DNA of 21,648 bases from Chrysochromulina tobinii. Taxonomy: Eukaryota; Haptophyta; Prymnesiales; Chrysochromulinaceae. The notes under the pieces were generated by a model that saw nothing but the letters and a program-made list of their open reading frames with translations, made no database searches and had not been told where the DNA came from. How positions within the stretch are numbered: the stretch's first letter is position 1; each line of letters starts with the position of its first letter. Both the position numbers and the translations under genes were made by a program. The stretch covers positions 1 to 21,648 of the forward strand of contig JWZX01003007.1 of the NCBI GenBank assembly GCA_001275005.1, written 5' to 3'. Of this stretch, positions 1 to 6,136 are shown piece after piece.

Positions 1-2
1 GG

Positions 3-1316
3 CGCAGGCGTGGCCGGCGCGGGTGCGGTCGGCCCGGACCCAGCGGCCCCGGCCGCGGTGGGCACGGCCGCGGCCGCGATCGGCGCGGACGCGGCGGCTG
101 CAGTGCTCAGCCGCAGCACTGAGCGGGCTACGCGATCGAGAGAACGCGAGACTGCGGCCGAGTGTTCGAGGGCGGTCTTGCCGTTCGCGCGGAGCGAGAG
201 GGAGGCGCCATGGCGCAGCAGGAGCTCGACGCACTCGGGCTGCCCACCCTTGGCCGCTGCGATGAGGGGCGATGTGCCGTCACGCCCACACAGGTCGACC
301 GAGGCGCGCGCGTCCAGTAACAGTGTCGCGCACTCGAGGTGCCCCTTGAGGCATGCGACGACGAGTGGCAGCGCGAGCGGCGTGCCGGTGCGTGAGTCCT
401 TCTCGACGCGATCCGGCTCCGCTTTGGCTTCAACTAATCGCTTGACGTACGTCGCTGCACCGATCTCGCATGCCCAATGGAGGGACAGCTGACCTGCTTG
501 CCCCAACGCGCCGGGCGGCGCGCTTGCATCGAGGCTGAGGCAGCGCGTGTTGGGCGAGGCGACCCAGGCCCACTGGCGGCCCGAGGCCAGCGCGTACACG
601 TACGCCTGCCATACGCCCACCGCCTGCTCGGGGCAGCGCGCCGCGTCGGGGCAGTACAGGTAGCCGCTCTTGGTGCCGTAACCGCTCTCGGGGCCCGCCA
701 CCCATTGCTGATCGTGCCACCAGAGGCACCAGGTGCCCGCCTGGTCGCCTGGTGCGAGTGGCTCGCGCAGCACGTACGTGGGCCGCCGATTGAGGTCGCT
801 CGGACGACGCTCGTACGTGCCCAACCCGCGCGCGCCGCCACGGGGTGGCATGCCCACGAGAAAGACGGTCGAGGCGGCGCGCGCGAGCCGCCGGTCGAGC
901 TCCTCCTCGTGCATCACGAGCGCGGCGCGCCCAGCGGCGCCGGCGAGGCAGTGCACGCCCGGCACGTCCTCCCAACCGCCGTCAAGCGCCGCCTGCCACG
1001 GCTTCATCGATGTCGTCAGGTCTGGGCGCGTGGCCGCATCCCGCAGGAAGAAGTGCGATGTCAGCAGCCCCAGGTCCTTCTCGTCGCCGACGTGCCAGCC
1101 GTCGCGGTACCACATGAAGGATGGCTGCGAGACTGCCGCTGACGATGAGCCAGCGCGGCCCGTCTGCCAGCGCAGCTCGTAGGTCGGCCGCGCCGCCATG
1201 TCCTTGCCTGGTCGGCGTGAGTAGATGCCGAGCCGTGCCTCGTGGTAGAGCGTGTCGCCAACGAAGACGACGTCATCGTCATGAATCGTGACGCCTTCGA
1301 GAGCTGCGGCTGCCAT
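3..1316 (-). CDS. Ankyrin-repeat protein with a duplicated Trp/Tyr-rich module (3' end outside window)
   Basis: The frame is open for 438 codons from the ATG at 1316-1314 to the left edge, with no stop, so the C-terminus is missing. Residues about 29-115 and 164-239 are two copies of one module. Each begins with a Gly-x-Tyr-x-Arg-Arg-Pro segment, then has RPTY followed by x-L-R, then a Trp-rich stretch ending in W-x-V-G or W-V-A-G, and closes near a Trp-Gln pair. Residues about 275-390 read as ankyrin repeats (LHWACEIGA, then GHLECATLLLDA, then DGTSPLIAAAKGG followed by CVELLLRHGA), after which the protein becomes Ala/Pro/Thr-rich. Ankyrin repeats normally bind other proteins; I cannot name the front module from sequence alone. 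No signal peptide or membrane segment is visible. It is divergent from the selenoprotein gene, with 205 bases between start codons. The reading frame is secure; the function is unknown. Confidence 0.8.
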   Translation of the reverse strand, partial: MAAAALEGVTIHDDDVVFVGDTLYHEARLGIYSRRPGKDMAARPTYELRWQTGRAGSSSAAVSQPSFMWYRDGWHVGDEKDLGLLTSHFFLRDAATRPDLTTSMKPWQAALDGGWEDVPGVHCLAGAAGRAALVMHEEELDRRLARAASTVFLVGMPPRGGARGLGTYERRPSDLNRRPTYVLREPLAPGDQAGTWCLWWHDQQWVAGPESGYGTKSGYLYCPDAARCPEQAVGVWQAYVYALASGRQWAWVASPNTRCLSLDASAPPGALGQAGQLSLHWACEIGAATYVKRLVEAKAEPDRVEKDSRTGTPLALPLVVACLKGHLECATLLLDARASVDLCGRDGTSPLIAAAKGGQPECVELLLRHGASLSLRANGKTALEHSAAVSRSLDRVARSVLRLSTAAAASAPIAAAAVPTAAGAAGSGPTAPAPATPA

Positions 1317-1339
1317 GACCAGCTCGAGGCCCCACCTGT

Positions 1340-1384
1340 GGGCAGCGCTACCGGTAAAAAGACACCGGGGCAGCGCTACCGGTA
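1340..1384. promoter_or_regulatory. Two-copy 17-bp direct repeat ending in TACCGGTA, in a divergent promoter
   Basis: GGGCAGCGCTACCGGTA occurs at 1340-1356 and again at 1368-1384, a 28-base period. Each copy holds two palindromes, AGCGCT and TACCGGTA. The pair lies 24-68 bases upstream of the ankyrin-protein ATG and about 140-180 bases upstream of the selenoprotein ATG, so it could serve both. The same 8-base palindrome recurs in two other divergent promoters of this window. The repeat is directly seen; a role as a factor-binding site is inferred. Confidence 0.5.
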
Positions 1385-1521
1385 CGCGGCGGGCGTTTCA
1401 CGAAAGGTGTTGAGAAGAGAAGTGCAAACCCGTCGCCGATCCTTACATTTACATGTACAAGTACGTGAAATGATGCCCGCACGCAAACGACGGCCGCCAA
1501 AAATTCACCAGAACTCGTTCG

Positions 1522-1995
1522 ATGCTCCGAACGCTTCTCGTGCTGGTTGCCCTCGCGGCCTCGCGCGCGCAGCAGCACGCGCAGCAGCATCTCACCGGCA
1601 AGGTAATCTCGTGCAATGCGTGACGCCTCAATCGTCTGCCGAATGTGAAGCGGTTCCTCAAAGAGGCCGGCGGCATCGACCAATACCCTGACGTGTCTAT
1701 CACCTGGATATTTCACCACGGGCCCCAGCTCTTCGTGTATGACGCCCTTGGACGCCAGGTCAATAAGATAGATCTGGCTACGTATGACTACGCAGCACTG
1801 CACCGACTCTTCAAAACCAGCTTCCGCATGTTGGAGCGAATTCCGGCAGCCGAGCTAGCAGAGCTAGCAAACCGCACGAAAAGCGCTCAAGCGACCGCCA
1901 GCAAGGTGGTGTCGCCGTACCATCCTCACGGGCATAGGGCAGGCTCCTCAAATGAAGGCAGGCTCAGCCTCGCGCGAAGGCGTCAGAAGAATTGA
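1522..1995 (+). CDS. SELENOM: SelM/Sep15-family selenoprotein, TGA at 1621-1623 read as selenocysteine
   Basis: The ATG at 1522 opens a Leu/Ala-rich signal peptide (about residues 1-16), followed at residues 31-34 by the redox motif C-N-A-U, where U is an in-frame TGA at 1621-1623. Reading continues in the same frame to TGA at 1993-1995, giving 157 residues. The segment after U, RLNRLPNVKRFL, matches the conserved stretch just after Sec in the SelM/Sep15 thioredoxin-like fold. The C-x-x-U spacing, and the absence of the Cys-rich UGGT-binding domain that precedes the fold in Sep15, favour SelM. The family comprises thiol-disulfide oxidoreductases of the ER lumen. The C-terminus is basic and shows no KDEL-like retrieval signal. 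Conventional gene calling would split this into a 33-residue peptide and a downstream ORF starting at 1645. A complete SECIS-like hairpin follows at 2029-2113. One caution is that AAG|GTAATC just before the motif resembles a splice donor. Confidence 0.87.
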
Positions 1996-2028
1996 CAGTC
2001 AATGGCTCGTTGTGCCGTGCTTCGTGTT

Positions 2029-2113
2029 CCACACGTTTAATGACGTGAGCGCTCTGAGAACGCCATACCTGAGCATAGGTTAGCGAGGAGCCTCGCTGAG
2101 GATTGCGTGTTGG
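2029..2113 (+). promoter_or_regulatory. SECIS element (Form 2-like) in the selenoprotein 3' UTR
   Basis: The hairpin begins 34 bases after the selenoprotein stop codon. Helix I pairs 2029-2035 (CCACACG) with 2106-2113, with one bulged T. An internal loop follows (2036-2040 against 2101-2105). The SECIS quartet is ATGA-C at 2040-2044 facing T-GA-G at 2097-2100, giving the two tandem G.A pairs. Helix II pairs 2045-2049 with 2092-2096 and, after a bulged C, 2051-2054 with 2088-2091. The 5' bulge GAGAA (2056-2060) carries the unpaired AA. Helix III pairs CGC 2061-2063 with GCG 2083-2085 and ACCT 2067-2070 with AGGT 2077-2080, capped by a 6-base loop. An AA bulge beneath a third helix defines Form 2. 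The quartet-to-AA distance of 15 bases is slightly long. This element would recruit SBP2 and EFSec to decode the UGA. Confidence 0.82.
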
Positions 2114-2521
2114 CGCAGGCCGCGACGAATTGATGTCGTCGGCGTGTTCGACGAAGCCCAGAAAGGATCTCCTTCTACCTTGAAACGTCGAGAGCGTACT
2201 GAGTTGCAGTTTGTAAGCTCGACGAAATACGCGGACCGCGGGACCGCCGGTCGCGCGACCGGCGCCCAGGTGCCCCAGCCCCGCCGGGCCCACAGACCCC
2301 AAAGTACGCGTCGGCCAGGGGGCCAGCGACCCAGCGTGTCCTTACGTCCCGTCAAAAAAACACTCCAGGCCTGGACCTATAGTTTGCAAGCTCGGCAGAG
2401 GTCGCCCGGGGGGGAGCGTTCCCCCAGGACGTGTGAAAAACAGCGACATTCAAGCGATAGAACCATGCGGACGCCGATCAGTAACTGTTGCCGGCGACGA
2501 TCATCAACATCATAAGTTTCA
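2114..2521. other. Intergenic region between convergent selenoprotein and JmjC genes
   Basis: I see no convincing gene here. The stretch holds a perfect 20-bp palindrome at 2245-2264 (CGCCGGTCGC and its complement), a hairpin GGGGGA-GCGT-TCCCCC at 2410-2425, a short palindrome CCAGGCCTGG near 2368, and two similar copies of AGTTTGYAAGCTCGRC near 2208 and 2380. Its composition is uneven, with an A7 run near 2354. It probably contains the rest of the selenoprotein 3' UTR and the 3' UTR of the JmjC gene. Confidence 0.5.
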
Positions 2522-4201
2522 TCACAACTCCGCTCCATTCTTGCGAAGCCGCAGGCGCGCCAGGCGAGCCTCCCACGAGCTGTCGAACCGCTCGTACGCA
2601 ATCTTGGTCGTCCAGAGGCGCTCGTGCTCGGGCGTGCCCCCTTCGGTGAGGAACCACGGTGGACTTGGCTGCGCGCCAAAGCACTCTCGCCAGAAAGCGA
2701 GCGCCTCCGACGCTCCCAGCGCCTCGGCTGTGAACTCCTCGATGGTCTCGCTCATCACGTGGTATCGGATCGCGACGGGGAGGCTCTCGAGACGAAACAT
2801 GAGCAGCTCCAGATCGAGATTGATCCGGCCGAGACACCAGCGGCAGATCGGTGTGCCGCGCACGTCGATGGCGCACTGGAAGGCGTGGCCTCGCTCTGGT
2901 CGCGGCGCGTCCAAGGGAGCGTCCTCGGCCGCCGCGCCGCGCTCCAATGCCCGGCGCGTGCGCGCGACACGCCCGCGGCGGCGCGTGCGCCGGCGCCGGA
3001 AGACAGCAAGTTCCTCCAGCCTCGGCGTCGCAAGGTGCTCGAGGCCAGCGTATTGTATGAGAAGGTCTGCCATCAAGTTGGGCGCCTCAGCCTTCCTCAT
3101 CAGCTTCGCGATGAAGGTGCGCAGCGCGTATGCCTTCGCGTCGTAATGCAGCAGCTCGTCCCATAGATAATCGTACCCGTAGATGCTGTTCAGATGCTCG
3201 TAGAGCGCAGGCCAACGCGAGAGAGTCGAGAGGGAGAGCGACGGGCTGAGAGTCTCCACACTGTGCCACCAGTACGGAGGGATGTACAGCGCGTCGCCCG
3301 CTTGCACCTCAGCGACTAGAGCGACAGAGTGTGAGTAGTTCTCGCATGCGAGCACGCGCAGGTCCGGGGCCTCAAAATCTGCTCGGCTCTTGTGCCACAG
3401 AGGATGCAACCTCGGGTACGGGCACAACTTCCGTGTCTCATTTGGATGCCAGAGTACGAATCGTTTGCGCCCGAGAAGCTGCAAAAAGACGTTCCGATCG
3501 GAGTCAAAGTGGGTGTGTGTGCGCATGCCGGGCGACGAGAGCCACAGGAACTGTTGACCCTTTTTCTGGTCGTCCTTGGTCGCGTACAAGGGCGCCTGTG
3601 GCTGCAACTCCGCTCGCAGCGCCTCGGGCACCGCGGAAAAGTACGCTGTTCGCCGGCGCGCGGAGCGCCACGAGCGACGGGAGTACGTGGATGCGTTCGA
3701 GCTGCTGCCTTCGGCCGCACCAAGTTCATCGAGGAGCGTCTCGGAGCGGAGCCGTTGCACCTCGTGTGGCTCATGGTACCGCACCCATGGGTCGAGCGCC
3801 GCCCTCGAGTCAGGCACGAGGTAGTGGTGTTCGGTCGTGCGGATCACGCCTTCGAGCATGGTTCCAGCCAGCACAGCGCGCACACCAGCCCATGTCCATC
3901 GCCGTGACGCCCATCCTGTGTCACGCAGCAACGCTGGCTCATCGGCAGTGACAAGTGCCGCCGCGTCGATCGGCTCGCCGAATCGAGGAGCCAGCACATT
4001 GGTTTTGCCGAGCGCCGCCACATCACCATGCGCAGCGCCGTACGGTCGCAGCAAAGGCGGCGCCGTACGGTCGCAGCGACGGCGGCCATACACGGTTGGC
4101 TCCGCGTGGGTTGACGGCATACGGAATTCACAAAAACCGAGCGAAAACGGAGGTGATTGTTCCTCAACATTCGCACAAACTCGCAAGGACATGCACCGCA
4201 T
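2522..4201 (-). CDS. JmjC/cupin_8-type Fe(II)/2-oxoglutarate-dependent oxygenase
   Basis: This is a 559-residue frame from the ATG at 4201. The core, about residues 215-330, has the cupin_8/JmjC pattern. It includes an FLWLSSPG strand, the iron-binding H231-x-D233 in THFDSD, the GRKRFVLWHP segment (a Lys near 246 is a candidate 2-oxoglutarate ligand), and the distal iron His313 in GDALYIPPYWWHSVE. Upstream, residues about 84-110 resemble the 'PVVLRG..W..W' entry helix of the family. The C-terminal 200 residues are helical in look, with a basic run (RRRRTRRR) near residues 395-405. Such proteins hydroxylate protein or RNA side chains or demethylate lysines; the substrate cannot be read from sequence. 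The start is uncertain: the next Met at 4120 is a good alternative, because an 18-bp duplication (4035-4077) lies just downstream. Its ATG is 68 bases from that of the ZC3H3-like gene on the other strand. Confidence 0.82.
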   Translation of the reverse strand: MRCMSLRVCANVEEQSPPFSLGFCEFRMPSTHAEPTVYGRRRCDRTAPPLLRPYGAAHGDVAALGKTNVLAPRFGEPIDAAALVTADEPALLRDTGWASRRWTWAGVRAVLAGTMLEGVIRTTEHHYLVPDSRAALDPWVRYHEPHEVQRLRSETLLDELGAAEGSSSNASTYSRRSWRSARRRTAYFSAVPEALRAELQPQAPLYATKDDQKKGQQFLWLSSPGMRTHTHFDSDRNVFLQLLGRKRFVLWHPNETRKLCPYPRLHPLWHKSRADFEAPDLRVLACENYSHSVALVAEVQAGDALYIPPYWWHSVETLSPSLSLSTLSRWPALYEHLNSIYGYDYLWDELLHYDAKAYALRTFIAKLMRKAEAPNLMADLLIQYAGLEHLATPRLEELAVFRRRRTRRRGRVARTRRALERGAAAEDAPLDAPRPERGHAFQCAIDVRGTPICRWCLGRINLDLELLMFRLESLPVAIRYHVMSETIEEFTAEALGASEALAFWRECFGAQPSPPWFLTEGGTPEHERLWTTKIAYERFDSSWEARLARLRLRKNGAEL

Positions 4202-4245
4202 CCAAACTTACCGATTTTCGTGTGCATAGCGCCGTCTTCGTCATC

Positions 4246-4253
4246 TACCGGTA
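4246..4253. promoter_or_regulatory. TACCGGTA palindrome between divergent JmjC and ZC3H3-like genes
   Basis: TACCGGTA lies 17 bases upstream of the ATG at 4270 and 45 bases upstream of the ATG at 4201, inside a shared 68-base start-to-start interval. A related half-palindrome, CCGGTAC, follows at about 4260-4266. Identical palindromes occur upstream of two other divergent gene pairs here. Function is inferred from position only. Confidence 0.4.
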
Positions 4254-4269
4254 CCAACTCCGGTACCCC

Positions 4270-5544
4270 ATGAATGGCGAGGCGAATCGCGAGGCGCTCC
4301 TGCGCCGCCTCCACGAACTTGAGCTTCAGCGACGCGAGGCCTCGCTCAAGCTCACATTGCTCACGAAGCGATCCAACGCCAACAGCGCCGAAGAAAGCAT
4401 GCGTGCGCCCGCTCGAGCCGCATCAGCTCCGGCCGCACCTGCCGCAAAGCGGCCGCGCCTATCAGCTTTTGGTAGCTCGACCAGCCAGCCGATCGCACAG
4501 GTCACGCTCGGCGGCTCGACCTACGAGGTAATGCAAGGTGGCCGATCGCTGCGCCGTGCAGGCAGCGAGGCGTCCTCGACGTCCGAAGCCGTGACCAACG
4601 CCGCAAAAGCGGCGGTGGCTGCAGCCCAAGCGGCCCAGGCGGCTGCCGACGCACTGAAGCGCTACGTCGCAGCCGCTGAGGCGGCCGGTGGCGGCAGCTC
4701 GACGGGCGCAGAGACGAGGCCGTCACGAGCGCACCAGCAGCAGTATCCGCAGCCAGAGCCGCAAGCAGCGTCGCAGCCAGCACGGAAGCCAGCGCCGCAT
4801 AGGCACGTCTCCGTGCCCGGTGCCGCATTCGAGCCGACGGCCAACGGCATGGGCTTGCAGCGGCGGCGTACCGACGGCAGCGCCGCCACCGGCGCGCTCC
4901 TCGTCCGCGGCGCGCCCCCTCGTACCTGCGTCGACTTTCAGCGGCAGAGACGCGTTGACGAGGCAAGAGCGGCCAAGGGCGCCGTGTTGTGCACTCAGTT
5001 TTGCCGCTTTGGCTTTTGCTCGCGCGAGGGGTCGGAGTGCCATTATGCGCACGACCCACTGCGGACGGCTATCTGCCAGCCCTTTTTGCACGGCCGCTGC
5101 GAAGCGCCCGCACCCTGCGCGCTCTCTCACGAGCCGGCGGCCGAGCGGATGCCCGTCTGCCGTCTCTACCAGCGCGGCTTGTGTGTGGCCTCACAGTGCG
5201 AGTTTTCGCACATTCATCGTGGCGCGAGCGCCACGCTGTGCGACGCGTTCAGCCGCGCAGGCTACTGCCCCGAGGGCGACACGTGCACGCGCCGCCATGA
5301 GCTCTGCTGTGAACTCGCCCAAGAGGACGCGTGTCCTTTGGGCGATCGATGCAAGCTCGGTCGCCCAGGCGTGGGCGCGGGCGCGGGCTGGCGCATGAAG
5401 CATGGCGTCCCGGCGCTCAGAGGCGGAGGTGACCTGATCGGAGCGACGGACGGAGGCGGACGGCGTTCCGGCGGGCGGCGTTCCGGCGAACGGGAGCCGG
5501 AGCCGCCGGAGCCCAAGCGATCGCTGCTCGAGCGGCGAGGCTAA
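4270..5544 (+). CDS. ZC3H3: ZC3H3-like protein with five CCCH zinc fingers
   Basis: I chose the ATG at 4270 (424 residues) because the frame upstream overlaps the divergent JmjC start and carries no domain. Residues 1-35 are charged and helical. Residues 40-220 are low-complexity Ala/Ser/Pro/Gln, including an Ala-rich helix near 108-140. Fingers: C245-C250-C257-H261, C269-C277-C283-H287, C297-C305-C310-H314 and C324-C333-C339-H343. A fifth, C347-C355-C361, has Arg365 where His is expected. The CRFGxC opening, the tandem layout and the MPVC start of finger 3 match the ZC3H3 (Smicl/Red5) family, which acts in the nucleus in mRNA polyadenylation and export with the CPSF and exosome machinery. 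The tail after residue 366 is Gly/Arg-rich. The family call is firm; strict orthology is inferred. Confidence 0.85.
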   Translation: MNGEANREALLRRLHELELQRREASLKLTLLTKRSNANSAEESMRAPARAASAPAAPAAKRPRLSAFGSSTSQPIAQVTLGGSTYEVMQGGRSLRRAGSEASSTSEAVTNAAKAAVAAAQAAQAAADALKRYVAAAEAAGGGSSTGAETRPSRAHQQQYPQPEPQAASQPARKPAPHRHVSVPGAAFEPTANGMGLQRRRTDGSAATGALLVRGAPPRTCVDFQRQRRVDEARAAKGAVLCTQFCRFGFCSREGSECHYAHDPLRTAICQPFLHGRCEAPAPCALSHEPAAERMPVCRLYQRGLCVASQCEFSHIHRGASATLCDAFSRAGYCPEGDTCTRRHELCCELAQEDACPLGDRCKLGRPGVGAGAGWRMKHGVPALRGGGDLIGATDGGGRRSGGRRSGEREPEPPEPKRSLLERRG

Positions 5545-6136
5545 GGAGCGATGTGTGAGGCAATAGGTGAGGCACGCCGGCACCGTCCGTGTTTACGCTT
5601 TGTGTACGCGGTACGGCTTTCGGAGCGTGTAGCTCTGCACTCATGGCTTTTTTACGTTTTAGGTGTAAAAAAGGTGTGCGAGCGGTCAGCGGAGCCGGAC
5701 AGCGACGAGCGAGAGCGCAGCTCAGCGAATGAATCGTTCATGCATGCGGAGAACTTGGGGCCATGGGGGATCGCACGTCGAAGCGCGACGCCACGGAACG
5801 CCACGACAGTCCGGACGACTCACAGCTGCACAGTCCACAGACGCAGACGCGAGACCACAGACCTATACACAGAGATCGACATGCAGATATGGACCTAGCA
5901 GATATGGACCTAGCAGCGATATGGAGAAGCGATGTAATATGTTGCAAGACACCCGAAACAACCCCGCCACGGGCTGAGCCATGTGAAGCACAGTCTGGCG
6001 CTCTCTGGACGCTACAGAGCGCAGACAGCCATCATCTCGACAGCGCTTGCAGTGTGTGTCTGAGGAAAGGGTATTGGGATCAAACAGCCACCAACCATCT
6101 CTCGATAACGAGGAAAGGGTGGAGCATCGAGCTCTG
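5545..6136. other. Intergenic region between convergent ZC3H3-like and channel genes
   Basis: This is the 3' region of two convergent genes. It contains a tandem 15-mer GATATGGACCTAGCA at 5886-5900 and 5901-5915, a TGTAAA near 5664 that could serve as a polyadenylation signal, and GAGGAAAGGGT repeated near 6062 and 6110. A 125-codon ATG frame (5763-6140, +) crosses it, rich in Ser, Thr, Asp and His and containing the tandem repeat as ADMDL-ADMDL. It has no recognisable domain, overlaps the channel stop, and I do not call it a gene. Confidence 0.45.

Noticed and set aside
1348-1803. 151-codon frame antisense to the selenoprotein
   Set aside because: It is a shadow of the selenoprotein frame with no domain, and it ends in the promoter repeat.
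1645-1995. Separate small gene starting at the ATG at 1645
   Set aside because: It is the C-terminal part of the SelM-like protein, in the same frame as the signal peptide across the TGA; as a standalone gene it would lack the redox motif.
2144-2515. 123-codon frame after the SECIS region
   Set aside because: It begins with GTG, crosses palindromes and hairpins, and is Arg/Ser/Thr-rich; it is probably non-coding 3' sequence.
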